A stretch of DNA of 64,000 bases from UBA9655 sp964597045 (GTDB lineage Bacteria; Pseudomonadota; Alphaproteobacteria; UBA9655). The position numbers were made by a program, and so were the translations under genes. A model generated the notes under the pieces. It was not told where the DNA came from and ran no database searches. It was given only the letters and a program-made list of their open reading frames with translations. The stretch lies in the NCBI GenBank assembly GCA_964597045.1, contig CAZQWE010000007.1, forward strand, positions 41,541 to 105,540. Direction: 5' to 3'. Shown one piece after another: positions 17,398 to 26,852 of the stretch (positions within the stretch are counted from its first letter, which is position 1; each line of letters begins with the position of its first letter).

Positions 17398-17988
17398 ATG
17401 TTGAGAATAATTCATCAAGTCCAACATGTCTTTGATAAACAAGCCAAACGTTTTTTGAAGCAAATAAACAATCATCATCCTGCACTGAAGATAACGTTTC
17501 CAGATATGCATAAAGCAACCTTCATCATAGATGAGGGAGGAAAAGACCAGATAATGGGAGGAGCTTTCCTCATCCAAAGAAATGTTGCTACGATTCATTG
17601 TCAAATTGGAGACAAATTGAGTAATTTTATACCCTTGTCTCAGACTGTGTGGACTGGGTCTATTCTATTAACTTTGAGTAAAAAGTGTTTTGGTGCAGAT
17701 TTTGAGTGTTTCAGCAAATTATTTTATAAAAATCTCTTCTCTGTTCTTACCTCTTTTGGCCATGAGAAAAAAATTCCATTTCTCCTATTAAGCCTTCCTT
17801 CAGTTGAGTATTACTCAACTGAGTATTTTGCCCAGTGGCCGTATCTCTATAGACTCCGTCCAAAAGATACAAATTCTAGACTTTTCCAGTGCCTATTGAA
17901 TGTGAGCCACAAGGAAGCTGATCTCGACACACTCCTTAAAGAGTATTACACACTTTCTCACCCAGTTGTAAGGAGACTAACTGCGTGA
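17398..17988 (+). CDS. Conserved-looking protein of unknown function, 196 aa
   Basis: I do not recognise this protein. It is mixed alpha/beta with no signal peptide. Features include a basic N-terminus, a GGAFLIQRNVATIHCQIGD strand pair and a Phe/Leu-rich C-terminal half. The ATG follows AGGGAAAAC. Its stop overlaps the GTG start of the next gene (GTGA), so the two are translationally coupled. That places it in the replication/establishment block ahead of the T4SS genes. Confidence 0.6.
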   Translation: MLRIIHQVQHVFDKQAKRFLKQINNHHPALKITFPDMHKATFIIDEGGKDQIMGGAFLIQRNVATIHCQIGDKLSNFIPLSQTVWTGSILLTLSKKCFGADFECFSKLFYKNLFSVLTSFGHEKKIPFLLLSLPSVEYYSTEYFAQWPYLYRLRPKDTNSRLFQCLLNVSHKEADLDTLLKEYYTLSHPVVRRLTA

Positions 17989-19346
17989 GTCACGCCTCCC
18001 ACCACTCATCTCATAATGGAGCGGGAATTCTTCCCTACCGCTCCTCCCTCTTTAAATGCAGAAGAGTGTCAGGTGACACTCCTGAGAGGATGAGTGTTAT
18101 TCGCCCTGAACTTGCAGCACTAACGGGCAACCCACTCATTGCTGTAGTTTTGAATCAAATCCTTTATTGGACGGAGAGACTCCCTGATATCAATCAGCTC
18201 ATTGAGGAAGAGTTCTCAACTTCAAATGATGGAAAAAAGAAAACGACCTATGGGTGGTTTTATAAATCAACACGTGAGTTGATTGAAGAAACACTCCTTG
18301 GTCTATCAAGATTTACAATGCGTAACTATTTGCAATTTCTGATTAATGAAGGATGGATTTCGGAGAGAGCTAATCCTATTAACAAATGGGATCGCACAAC
18401 CCAGTACCGGGTAAACTTAAAACAACTTCAGGTGGATCTTCTTGCCCTTGGGTTTGAGCTTCCGGGGTTGCCATTGCGAAAAGATATTGAACCCGCACCT
18501 AATTTGGAAGGTAGTCAAAACTCAAGGAAAACTCGAATGGTGAATTCTTCTCCTTCGAAGGAGAATTCCTTAACACTCGAGTGTAGAGATTTTCCACATT
18601 CGAATGTTGAAAACTCTACTCTCTTATACTTAACAGAGACTACAACAAAAACGACAAACAAAGACTACACATCGTGTATGCACACAAATACGACTTTAAT
18701 GGTTGATATTTGGAGACGCCATATTAATCCAGAGCCTATAACTTTGACAGACTCAAGAAAAGCCAAACTTGAATGTTACTTTCAAAAGTATTTTGAGGCT
18801 CAACTTAGTCAGTGGGATAAATTCTGTCAGCGGATTCAGAATTCTTCTTTTCTTATGGGCGAAGGTCCACAGGGATGGCGTATCTCTCTCGATTGGGTAC
18901 TGCTTGAAGCAAATTTTCTCAAGGTACGAGAAGGGAATTATGACAGCCTCAACAGTCCTCACCTTGAAAAAGTTGAACTCCAGAAGCAAGCCCATGAAGA
19001 GGAATCTCAACAAATCATTGCATCGATTAAAGATCCTCTGTGGCAAGACCTTTGTAGTCAATTTTCAAAAGGACTAAAGTTTAACGAATCACAGTATCTT
19101 ACCCCACCTCTGACCTTAGAAGAGCTTCGCATAGTTGCAAGAGCATCATTCCTAAACGTTGAGGATGAAAAGCTAATTTGGTTAGGAAGTTCAGACCCTC
19201 AGGTATTAAACAAGATTGAAGATCTTAGACTTAAGCTTTCTCCTTATTTTTCTATAAAATTCCCACATTTTCGGACCATTCGTACGCGTCTGATAGAAAA
19301 TTCAAAACCAAACGAATCCCTAACAGAAAGGAAAACCCATGATTAA
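17985..19346 (+). CDS. Replication-initiator-like winged-helix protein
   Basis: The 453-residue protein starts at a GTG overlapping the previous stop. Residues about 35-140 look like a plasmid/phage replication-initiation winged helix: LTGNPLIAVVLNQILYWTER, then GWFYKSTRELIEETLLGLSRFTMRNYLQFLINEGWI and YRVNLKQL. The C-terminal half is unrecognised. Its last codons overlap ssb (ATG at 19339), which supports a DNA-replication role in element maintenance or autonomous replication after excision. Confidence 0.6.
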   Translation: MSHASHHSSHNGAGILPYRSSLFKCRRVSGDTPERMSVIRPELAALTGNPLIAVVLNQILYWTERLPDINQLIEEEFSTSNDGKKKTTYGWFYKSTRELIEETLLGLSRFTMRNYLQFLINEGWISERANPINKWDRTTQYRVNLKQLQVDLLALGFELPGLPLRKDIEPAPNLEGSQNSRKTRMVNSSPSKENSLTLECRDFPHSNVENSTLLYLTETTTKTTNKDYTSCMHTNTTLMVDIWRRHINPEPITLTDSRKAKLECYFQKYFEAQLSQWDKFCQRIQNSSFLMGEGPQGWRISLDWVLLEANFLKVREGNYDSLNSPHLEKVELQKQAHEEESQQIIASIKDPLWQDLCSQFSKGLKFNESQYLTPPLTLEELRIVARASFLNVEDEKLIWLGSSDPQVLNKIEDLRLKLSPYFSIKFPHFRTIRTRLIENSKPNESLTERKTHD

Positions 19347-19782
19347 TCGTGTTTTACTCAAAGGAAATCTTGGAAGCAGTCCTGAATTTAAAACAGCCCA
19401 AGACGGAATAGAGGTCGCGTCATTTTCACTTGCAACAAGTTTTAACTGGAAAAATGAAGAGAATGAGTGGAACTCACATGTTGATTGGCATCTTATCATT
19501 GTTTTTAAGCCTTCAACAGTGAAATGGATGAGGGACGTTTTAAAGAAAGGAGATACGATTTATGTCGAAGGCAGGCTCATGTATCGAGATTCAGTGGATA
19601 AAATGGGCCACAAGAGACGATGCGCTCAAATTGTTGTCTCGGATAGGGACGGAAGAGTTGAGTATATAAGGTGCGCTAAAAAACATCAGGAAGACTCTGA
19701 AAATCCAGTGGAAAAAACGAAGTCGAACTTAGTCTTCCAAGAAGAAAACCCCTCTCAAATTCAAGAGAACTCAACCCAATAA
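19339..19782 (+). CDS. ssb: Single-stranded DNA-binding protein
   Basis: The 147-residue protein has a typical SSB OB-fold: MINRVLLKGNLGSSPEFK, then VASFSLATSFNWK, WHLIIVFKP and GDTIYVEGRLMYRD. The usual acidic tail ending in DIPF is absent; the C-terminus is Gln/Asn-rich, as in some mobile-element SSBs. It should coat transferred single strands in the recipient or donor. It sits between the initiator-like gene and the T4SS operon. Confidence 0.85.
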   Translation: MINRVLLKGNLGSSPEFKTAQDGIEVASFSLATSFNWKNEENEWNSHVDWHLIIVFKPSTVKWMRDVLKKGDTIYVEGRLMYRDSVDKMGHKRRCAQIVVSDRDGRVEYIRCAKKHQEDSENPVEKTKSNLVFQEENPSQIQENSTQ

Positions 19783-19809
19783 AGAAACACAAAAAGGAAA
19801 GGAAATATA

Positions 19810-20133
19810 ATGATACAACCTCCAACACACATAAGACGATTTCAATTTCTGTGGACTCTCCTGATTATTTATGCACTGAACCTGTTATCTTCTTCGGACT
19901 TACTGGCCATTGGAAACAGTGGTGATGTTGGTCTTAACACAAGTGTCACAAACCTCACAAGCATCCTTAACAATAACTTGGTGCCCGTTATTCTCATTAC
20001 GGGCTGTCTTGCTGGTGTTGTATTTTCATTTATGAAATCAAGCCCCACGCCATTTATCATTGCCTTCATTACAACTGTCAGCTTTGGCTTTGCGAAGACA
20101 TGGATAGGCGGAACCTATACGGTTGTTGTTTAA
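19810..20133 (+). CDS. traA: TraA-like pilin subunit
   Basis: The 107-residue protein has an N-terminal hydrophobic export segment, then two membrane helices (VPVILITGCLAGVVFSFM and PFIIAFITTVSFGF). This is the small hydrophobic pilin layout. It is directly followed by traL with no gap, as in F-type operons. The identification rests on layout and position, because pilins diverge strongly. Confidence 0.7.
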   Translation: MIQPPTHIRRFQFLWTLLIIYALNLLSSSDLLAIGNSGDVGLNTSVTNLTSILNNNLVPVILITGCLAGVVFSFMKSSPTPFIIAFITTVSFGFAKTWIGGTYTVVV

Positions 20134-20424
20134 ATGGACAGAAGTGAAAACACTCTCCTGAACCGTCTGGACCAACCCTTAAGATTCATTGGAATTAACA
20201 AGGATGAGGCATTTACCCTGATTGCCCCTCTTTTTGGGGGGCTTTATATGGGGTTGATCTTGAGTGGATTTGTTGCTGGGATTAGTGCACTCACCCTTTT
20301 TCGCTGGATTAAAAAACATAATGAAGGAGCCGCTCTTATTCATGCGGTTTACTGGTATCTCCCCAACTCAAGAAGATTTCTAAAGCTACCGGCTCCTTCC
20401 CACATTCGGGAGTTTATCGGATGA
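20134..20424 (+). CDS. traL: Conjugation pilus assembly protein TraL
   Basis: This 96-residue membrane protein has the TraL pattern: an N-terminal LNRLDQPLRFIG.. motif, one hydrophobic region, and a C-terminal YWYLPNSRRF. It belongs to the inner-membrane pilus assembly site. Its end overlaps traE by 4 bases. Confidence 0.85.
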   Translation: MDRSENTLLNRLDQPLRFIGINKDEAFTLIAPLFGGLYMGLILSGFVAGISALTLFRWIKKHNEGAALIHAVYWYLPNSRRFLKLPAPSHIREFIG

Positions 20425-20981
20425 AGGCCAAGTTCCTTGAGCACAACATTCTGAAGCTTCTTTTCATAAGAAAGGGACTTGTAATTCTTACTATTGCCTT
20501 ATGCTTAAGTAACGTCATCATGGGGCTTGCCCTCATAGGCAAAAAGGAGCGAGTTATTCTCCTCCCCCCGCACGTTAAGAAAACAATGACCTTTGAAGGA
20601 GAGGAGATTTCCTCATCTTATCTTGAGGAGATGGGATTTTATATCTCAAAACTTCTATTAGATCTCACACCATTAAATTATCCTTATCATCAAACTACCC
20701 TATTAAAGTACGCAACTCCTGAAGCCTACGGCCCTCTCAAGGCACGACTTAATCGAGAAGGGGAAGAATACACTAAATTGCAACTCTCAACTCACTTTAA
20801 GCCCATCGAAGTAACGGCCAACCCCCATACACTCAATGTTGAGGTCAAAGGTGTGTTGTCGAGTTACGTTTCTGGCAAGTTTGTGGGAGATTCTCAAGAA
20901 ATCATCCGAATTCAATTTACAAGTCGAGGAGCAGGGCTCCTCTTTGAAAGCATCGAAGGAGGTCCAAACCATGTCCAGTAG
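20421..20981 (+). CDS. traE: T4SS protein TraE (VirB5/8-position inner-membrane protein)
   Basis: The 186-residue protein has one N-terminal membrane anchor (GLVILTIALCLSNVIMGLAL) and a periplasmic domain beginning KKERVILLPPHVKKTM, characteristic of TraE. It overlaps traL and traK. It contributes to the periplasmic part of the conjugation channel. Confidence 0.85.
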   Translation: MKAKFLEHNILKLLFIRKGLVILTIALCLSNVIMGLALIGKKERVILLPPHVKKTMTFEGEEISSSYLEEMGFYISKLLLDLTPLNYPYHQTTLLKYATPEAYGPLKARLNREGEEYTKLQLSTHFKPIEVTANPHTLNVEVKGVLSSYVSGKFVGDSQEIIRIQFTSRGAGLLFESIEGGPNHVQ

Positions 20982-21654
20982 ATTTTACCCATTTCTCTGT
21001 TCACTTTTTTTTCTGCATTCGTCTCTCAAGGGAGCCATCCTCCATTCTCTTGATGAATTCAGAACCTTAGAAGTCCCCATTTCCAAACAGGGGTTAACCC
21101 GTATTACAGTTGAAAATGACAGGATTCAAAATGTTTTTGGAGTGAAAGGAGAGTATGTCCTTGAAGCCGATGAAACGAAAGGGCAGGTTTTTATTCGCCC
21201 CACGATTTCAGGAAAGGATTCTTTGAGTCTGACGTTGACAACTGAAGGGGGCAGTACCCAAGATCTGCGCTTAATCCTCAAAGATAAAGTCCCTGAAACC
21301 TTGATTCTCACACCACAGGACTCTTCAAAAGAAGATAAGGATATTTTTATCTCACATGAAGAAGTTGAAGCGCTTATTCAAGCAGCACAAGCAAAACGTA
21401 TTCCCGTGGGATATGAGCTTAAACCTAACACCATCATTCCGTCAGAAGAACTCTTGAGAAAAGTGAGTGAACTTAGAGGTAAGAGACTTCGTTGCTTTAC
21501 TTATACTTTCACAAATACAACCCAGCATCCCATTGTATTACGCGAGTCATCCTTTGCAAAATCACCAAAAACAATTGCTGTTTTGGTCACCTCTAAAACC
21601 CTCAAACCCCAGGAAGGAACCACGATTTATGTCGTTAAGAGAACAAGTCATTAA
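20971..21654 (+). CDS. traK: T4SS outer-membrane complex protein TraK
   Basis: The ATG at 20971 has a strong GAAGGAGGT site (20955-20963) and yields 227 residues with a signal peptide (FYPFLCSLFFLHSSLKGA). The body is beta-rich, with TRITVENDRI and GQVFIRPT segments typical of the secretin-like TraK, which joins TraB and TraV in the outer-membrane core. A longer frame from 20836 overlaps traE and is not the gene start. It overlaps traE by 11 bases. Confidence 0.82.
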   Translation: MSSRFYPFLCSLFFLHSSLKGAILHSLDEFRTLEVPISKQGLTRITVENDRIQNVFGVKGEYVLEADETKGQVFIRPTISGKDSLSLTLTTEGGSTQDLRLILKDKVPETLILTPQDSSKEDKDIFISHEEVEALIQAAQAKRIPVGYELKPNTIIPSEELLRKVSELRGKRLRCFTYTFTNTTQHPIVLRESSFAKSPKTIAVLVTSKTLKPQEGTTIYVVKRTSH

Positions 21655-22930
21655 ATCGCTCAGGGATTTAAAAGAGACCTATTTTTCTTGGATTGATGAA
21701 AGGTTATTAAAATTCTTTCATTATGAAACGGAAAGAAGAGTGAAGTGGAGTCAAAGATTTTTCCTTCTTTTCCTTGGTATCCTCTTAATTATCCCTGCAA
21801 TATTACTCGCTCCCATTTTCTTTGAAGAAAAACTCCCTTCGCACCTTGATAAAGCCAAAAAGTTAACCCCCACACCCATTGAAACAACTAGCAATAAAGT
21901 GGATCTCAACGAGATGTGGCGCCATAAGACAGAGGAAGACATTGAGAAATTTAAAGATGAGCTTCTCTCTCTTAAGGACTTGTTTCAAGAAAAACTTAAA
22001 GAAAATCAGGAGTTTGATCTCCCCTCTCTTTTCCTCACTGAGATTGAAGAGAAACTATCAAGGCTTGAATCCCGATTTGAAAATAAAGGCGAAAGTGAAG
22101 CAAGCATTCTTCCACTTCAGGTTTCAACAGATTCAGAAGAACATCTCATTTATAGGTTTTCTTTTAATCTTCAGGATCAGACAGAAGAAAAATTGAAGAC
22201 GCCTGACACAACTATTCCAGCAGGTGCTTTTGCTAGATCAGTTCTTCTATCAGGAATTGATGCGTCATCTGCAATGTCTGCCTCAAGTGATCCAAGGCCT
22301 ATGCTTCTCAGGGTTATTGATCATGGAACACTCCCGAGACGTTTTCAAAGCGATCTTATGGATTGTCACCTCATTGCAGGCGCTTATGGAGATTTATCAT
22401 CTGAGCGCGTTTATGCACGACTGGAAAAACTTACATGTGTTGACAAAGAAACAACTGAAATCTTTGAATCAAAGGTCTCTGGGTATATTGCAGGTGGTGA
22501 CGGAAAAGCAGGCATAAGGGGGTTAGTTGTGTCAAAGGAGGGCCAGTTTTTATCCCGTTCTCTTATCGGAGGAATACTGGGGGGATTGAGTGCAATGTCT
22601 AATCCTCAAAACAACAGGACTCAAACTCCCTTTTTGATTGCAACACCTGGGACACAATCTCTTCCACCCTCAACAAAACCTATGGGATCAATGTTGGCTG
22701 AGAATTTTGCTACTGGTATGTCACAAGGCGTCTCAACGGCCATGGATCGTCTCTCCCAATATTACATTGACCGAGCAGAGCAGCTCCAGCCTGTCATTCA
22801 AGTAGCGGCCGGACAAGTTGTAGACATTGTTTTTACGGAAGGAACAGAGCTTCGCTCCAGTGATCAGAATAGCAGTATTGCAGTGAAACAGAAAAAGAAC
22901 CAAGAAAAAATAAAGGAGAATCAACAATGA
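21629..22930 (+). CDS. traB: T4SS scaffold protein TraB (VirB10 family)
   Basis: The ATG at 21629 follows AGGAAGG and gives 433 residues. An N-terminal membrane helix (FFLLFLGILLIIPAILLAPI, about 34-55) is followed by a coiled coil at about 90-140. The C-terminal TrbI/VirB10 beta-barrel domain contains the SALMDCHLIAGAYGD-type motif (here SDLMDCHLIAGAYGD). TraB spans the envelope, linking the inner-membrane machinery to TraK/TraV. It overlaps traK by 26 bases. Confidence 0.87.
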   Translation: MSLREQVIKSLRDLKETYFSWIDERLLKFFHYETERRVKWSQRFFLLFLGILLIIPAILLAPIFFEEKLPSHLDKAKKLTPTPIETTSNKVDLNEMWRHKTEEDIEKFKDELLSLKDLFQEKLKENQEFDLPSLFLTEIEEKLSRLESRFENKGESEASILPLQVSTDSEEHLIYRFSFNLQDQTEEKLKTPDTTIPAGAFARSVLLSGIDASSAMSASSDPRPMLLRVIDHGTLPRRFQSDLMDCHLIAGAYGDLSSERVYARLEKLTCVDKETTEIFESKVSGYIAGGDGKAGIRGLVVSKEGQFLSRSLIGGILGGLSAMSNPQNNRTQTPFLIATPGTQSLPPSTKPMGSMLAENFATGMSQGVSTAMDRLSQYYIDRAEQLQPVIQVAAGQVVDIVFTEGTELRSSDQNSSIAVKQKKNQEKIKENQQ

Positions 22931-23247
22931 AGAACCCCACAAAAGTTACAAGAAGAATTCTGCAGCACTGCGTCATAGCAACACTGCCATTCTACCTTAC
23001 AAGCTGTATGGGTATTTATGAGAATAGCTTCGAGTGTCCCCCAGGAAAAGGTATTGGATGCAGCTCCATCTCGGAGGTAAACGTCATGGTTGATCAAGGA
23101 AAATTACAAAGTGATGACATAACTCCAATGTCAACTCAGGACACGTCTGTTATATGGTTTAATCCTTGGGCTGACACCAATCATGGTGCTTGTGCTCAAG
23201 ATCAAAACTGTAAGACTGATTTGATAGGTGTTAATGGATCCATCTAA
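22927..23247 (+). CDS. traV: T4SS lipoprotein TraV
   Basis: The 106-residue protein has a lipoprotein signal peptide with lipobox LTSC. The TraV hallmark FECPPGKGIGCSSISEVN follows, then a Cys-containing C-terminus. It anchors the TraK/TraB core in the outer membrane. It overlaps traB and traC. Confidence 0.87.
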   Translation: MKNPTKVTRRILQHCVIATLPFYLTSCMGIYENSFECPPGKGIGCSSISEVNVMVDQGKLQSDDITPMSTQDTSVIWFNPWADTNHGACAQDQNCKTDLIGVNGSI

Positions 23248-25672
23248 AAGGACATTTGGAACAAAGGACTCCGTTCTTCATTTAGCTAATGAGTTTTTAG
23301 AGTCTCACAGCTTAAGTGAGTTGCTCCCCTATAGGAGTTTTGATCCAGAAACCCAACTCTTTTTAAATCAGACGTGTGTGGGGTTTGTTCTTGAAACACT
23401 ACCACTTATCGGATGTGGTGAAGAAATCCCACGTCAACTTACGGGACTTTTCCAGCATGCCCTGCCCTTAGGGAGCAATCTTCAATGCTTGCTGATTGCA
23501 AGTTCACGGATTGGACAGTGGCTTGAGAGTTGGGAAAAAGCAAGGGATGGGCGATCTGAGATTTTGGAAGATCTTGCTCGTGAGAGATGTACATTTTTCA
23601 GAGATCTGAGGAAAGAAGGAGCGGTCAGGTCTTTTCGTGTCCTTATCTCATATAGTGAAAACAAAGCTAAACAGTTGAGTCTTGATGATGTCTTGGCTTT
23701 GAGAGAACAGCTAGTTACAACATTAAAGGGATGGGGCCTTCCTGTTAAAGTCTGGCAGGCTGAAGATCTGCTCACAGGGATTGATGAACTCCTTAATCCC
23801 TCGGAACTGATTGATACACCTCAAAGGAGGTGGAACAGATTTGATGCTTTATCTCATCAGCTCATGTCACCAGAAACGCGGCTTAAAGTCACCCCTTCCC
23901 ATCTTCTCATTGGAGACGAAGAGAAGATTATTCGACTCTATACAACCCGTCTTCTTCCTTCCCTTTGGCATCTTGGAGCGATGGGATCATTGATTGGCGA
24001 CCCCTTTAATGAGTTTCTCCGTCTTCAGGGGGGGTTCTTTCTGTCCTATAGTGTTCATATTTGTCATGAAAGCACTCTTAAAACAAAGATGTTGGCTAAG
24101 TGTGGTAATGTGGAAAAACAAGCTGCAAGCCCTATTGCCAAATATGTACCTTCTCTTAGGCGTGAAGCAGAGGAATGGGGATATGTTCGAGAGAAGTTTG
24201 AAGATGGACAACGTCTGGTACGCACTCGTTTTCAAGTTGGCCTTTTAAGTGAACCTGAGACAATTGCAAGAGAAGAACAAACCCTTTTTAATCTGTACCG
24301 CTCCTTAAGGTGGGAACTTGCTTTAGATAAATATCTTCAACTTCCTTCGTTCTTGAGTTGTCTGCCAATGACGTGGGGAGAAGGCGCTCATGAGGACAGC
24401 CGTACCTTTCAAAAAACAAAAACAACCTTAAGCCATGAACCTTCAAACCTTATGCCCATTCAAGGAGAATGGCAAGGAACCAAATCTCCTGGCATGATTC
24501 TTTCAGGAAGAAGAGGACAGCTCTTTTACTGGTCACCCTTTGATAATGATGAGGGCAACTTTAATACAATTGTTGTGGGAAGGTCAGGTTCTGGAAAATC
24601 AGTTTTCATGCAAGAGCTTATGACAAGTATTCTAGGGTTAGGAGGACGTGTCTTTGTCATTGATGTGGGTCGTTCCTTTGAAAAAACAGCCAAGCTTCTG
24701 AATGGAACCTATATAGAATTCTCAACCCATAGCCCCATTTGTATCAATCCCTTTTCAGGAATTCTCGTAAAAGATGAGGAAGCTGCAATTGATGCTTTAG
24801 CTATGCTGAAGCCAGTCATCTCTCTTATGGCGGCCCCTAAGGAGGGAACAAAAGATATTGAGGATACTTATATTGAACAAGCTCTCCAAGAGGCATGGGG
24901 CCTGAAGAAAAACGAGACAACCATCACTGATGTGGCAAATGTTCTTCTAGAACATCCTGACTATGTTGCGAAGAGTCTCGGCGAAAGGCTTTACCCTTAT
25001 ACGGAAAATGGTACCTACGGGAGGTTCTTCAACGGGCCCTCGACTATTGATTTATCAGATAATTTAGTTGTGCTTGAAATGGAGGAACTGAAAGAGCGTA
25101 AAAATCTTCAAGCCGTCATTATTCAGATGGTAACCGTGAACATCACCAACACCATTTACCTCGGTGATCGAAAGACACCATTTGCCCTCTTCTTTGATGA
25201 GTTTCATACAACTGGGGACGGACGACAAGCAGGAGCTCTTGCAGAAAATGCAGCGCGTACATTCCGAAAGCTCCAAGGTTCCTTGATTCTTGGAACCCAG
25301 TCTGTAAATGACTTTTATGTAAGTGCTGGCGCACAAGCTGCTTTTGATAATGCGGATTGGATGTGCCTTCTCTCGCAAAAGGATGAATCCATCAAACTCC
25401 TTAAGAATTCAGATCGACTTGCAATGGACCCTATTATGGAGCGAACTTTAAGATCTCTTAAGACAGAACAAGGAAAGTTTGCAGAAATCATGATCAGGGG
25501 TCCACGAGGATTTGCTGTTGGTCGCCTTCTTCTCGATCCCTTTTCAAAGATTCTTTATTCAACAAAAGCTCAAGAATTTTCAGCCGTTCAAAAACTCATC
25601 AGCCAAGGTAAGAGTCTGAAAGAAGCTATTCACATTTTGGCAGAGGAAAGCAGTGAGAGGTTAAACAGATGA
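23234..25672 (+). CDS. traC: T4SS assembly ATPase TraC (VirB4 family)
   Basis: The protein of about 812 residues has a P-loop VGRSGSGKSVFM (about 446-457) and Walker B FALFFDEFHTT (about 651-661), the layout of TraC/VirB4 that powers pilus assembly. The frame has a GTG at 23228 and an ATG at 23234; the ATG is preferred. Both overlap traV. The upstream domain (about 1-400) is the usual TraC N-terminal region. Confidence 0.9.
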   Translation: MDPSKRTFGTKDSVLHLANEFLESHSLSELLPYRSFDPETQLFLNQTCVGFVLETLPLIGCGEEIPRQLTGLFQHALPLGSNLQCLLIASSRIGQWLESWEKARDGRSEILEDLARERCTFFRDLRKEGAVRSFRVLISYSENKAKQLSLDDVLALREQLVTTLKGWGLPVKVWQAEDLLTGIDELLNPSELIDTPQRRWNRFDALSHQLMSPETRLKVTPSHLLIGDEEKIIRLYTTRLLPSLWHLGAMGSLIGDPFNEFLRLQGGFFLSYSVHICHESTLKTKMLAKCGNVEKQAASPIAKYVPSLRREAEEWGYVREKFEDGQRLVRTRFQVGLLSEPETIAREEQTLFNLYRSLRWELALDKYLQLPSFLSCLPMTWGEGAHEDSRTFQKTKTTLSHEPSNLMPIQGEWQGTKSPGMILSGRRGQLFYWSPFDNDEGNFNTIVVGRSGSGKSVFMQELMTSILGLGGRVFVIDVGRSFEKTAKLLNGTYIEFSTHSPICINPFSGILVKDEEAAIDALAMLKPVISLMAAPKEGTKDIEDTYIEQALQEAWGLKKNETTITDVANVLLEHPDYVAKSLGERLYPYTENGTYGRFFNGPSTIDLSDNLVVLEMEELKERKNLQAVIIQMVTVNITNTIYLGDRKTPFALFFDEFHTTGDGRQAGALAENAARTFRKLQGSLILGTQSVNDFYVSAGAQAAFDNADWMCLLSQKDESIKLLKNSDRLAMDPIMERTLRSLKTEQGKFAEIMIRGPRGFAVGRLLLDPFSKILYSTKAQEFSAVQKLISQGKSLKEAIHILAEESSERLNR

Positions 25673-26145
25673 CAAAAAGATACCTTCTTCATATGAGCCT
25701 CTTCCTAATCAATTTCGTTTGTCTGGGATGGATTATTCTCTCCCAAACGGAAGTAAGAGAAAATTGTTCAGAAAGTCTGAAAGGAGTGAGATATATCCTA
25801 TTTAGGAAAATACCCCTCATAGAGCGAGATGATCTTGTTGCTATAAGGGGTCACAGAGAAGATCATGTGGGGGAGTTGCAAAAACTTCCGTATACCAAAC
25901 GCGTCATAGGTCTTCCTGGAGATTCCATTTCTAATAGTCACGGAATTCACATTAATAATAAGAGTTTGAGCCTACTCAAACATGACCGTTACGGGAAGCC
26001 CTTAACACCTCTTTCCTTAACTCTTGTGCCTCAAGGCTTTCTTTTTGTTGCAGGGGATAGCCACAACAGTTTTGATTCTCGTTATGAGGAATTTGGTCTG
26101 GTTCCCTTTCAAAAAATAATGGGAAAGGCGATTTTCACATGGTGA
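25669..26145 (+). CDS. traF: Conjugative S26 signal peptidase (TraF type)
   Basis: The 158-residue protein has an N-terminal membrane helix, a nucleophile box with Ser (NCSESLKGVRY), a Lys box (YTKRVIGLPGD) and a terminal GDSHNSFDSRY box. Both catalytic residues are present, unlike the S26-like protein at the left edge. Family members mature pilin or other transfer proteins. It overlaps traC and traW. Confidence 0.85.
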   Translation: MTKRYLLHMSLFLINFVCLGWIILSQTEVRENCSESLKGVRYILFRKIPLIERDDLVAIRGHREDHVGELQKLPYTKRVIGLPGDSISNSHGIHINNKSLSLLKHDRYGKPLTPLSLTLVPQGFLFVAGDSHNSFDSRYEEFGLVPFQKIMGKAIFTW

Positions 26146-26852
26146 TAAAAGTATTCAGTTCCCAGTGTTCAGTATTCAGAAGAAATTCTGTTTTGTTTAG
26201 ATTCAGTCGATTCGAGTTTAATATGGGGTGGTTTCTCCTTGTTTTTTTGATGACTGAACACTGGACACTGAGCATTGCCTTGGCAAGGGACTTTGGAACA
26301 CAGGGAACTCTCTTTGACATTGCGGAGGAGGATCCAATTCAACTCATTCAAAAGAAACTAAAAATACTGCAGGACAGTGGTGAACTGGAGCGTCTCACAA
26401 TTGAGCTACAACAAAAGGCAAAAATCTCCCTTGAAAGACCTCGGCCAGTTACAGGGATTTCAAGAGCAAGTCGTTCACGTGTTTTTTCCTTTGATCCCAC
26501 TTATGTGGTTAGGCAGGATTTGAAAGACTATAAAGGTCAAATCATTGCTCGGAGAGGCACAAAAATAAATCCCCTTGAAACAGTATTTCTTCGTTCTTCA
26601 CTCATTTTTATTAATGGAGATGACGCTGATCAAATCAAATGGGCAAAGGATCAGACCGAATCTAATAAGGTAAAGCTCATATTAGTTAAGGGTGCCCCTT
26701 TAGAACTCGCAAGTACATTAAAAGTGCCTATCTATTTTGATCAAGGGGGGTATCTTTCAAAGAGATTAGGTATTACCCATGTCCCTGCAATTGTAACGCA
26801 AGAAAAGAACTGCCTTCGTATTGAAGAAGTTAACATCAAGGACGAGACATGA
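26139..26852 (+). CDS. traW: T4SS protein TraW
   Basis: After an unusual N-terminus (about 1-50) the protein shows TraW features: LERLTIELQQKAKISLERP, FSFDPTYVVRQDLKD.KGQIIARRGTKINPL and LIFINGDDADQIKWAKD. TraW is periplasmic and works with TraU and TrbC in pilus assembly. The first 45 or so codons, including the signal peptide, coincide with a palindromic repeat (26154-26275), so the export signal may be partly made by an inserted element. The TraC-S26-TraW overlaps imply one operon. Confidence 0.85.
   Translation: MVIKVFSSQCSVFRRNSVLFRFSRFEFNMGWFLLVFLMTEHWTLSIALARDFGTQGTLFDIAEEDPIQLIQKKLKILQDSGELERLTIELQQKAKISLERPRPVTGISRASRSRVFSFDPTYVVRQDLKDYKGQIIARRGTKINPLETVFLRSSLIFINGDDADQIKWAKDQTESNKVKLILVKGAPLELASTLKVPIYFDQGGYLSKRLGITHVPAIVTQEKNCLRIEEVNIKDET
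26154..26275. repeat. Palindromic element inside the traW signal-peptide coding region
   Basis: The left arm around 26156-26177 (CAGTTCCCAGTGTTCAGTATTC) is an imperfect inverted repeat of 26249-26272, with core CAGTGTTCAGT / ACTGAACACTG. The traW frame passes through without a stop. A related stretch (GTTCAG-GTAT-AGAA-ATTCTG) appears at 30200-30232, in the signal peptide of the thioredoxin-like traF. Confidence 0.55.
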
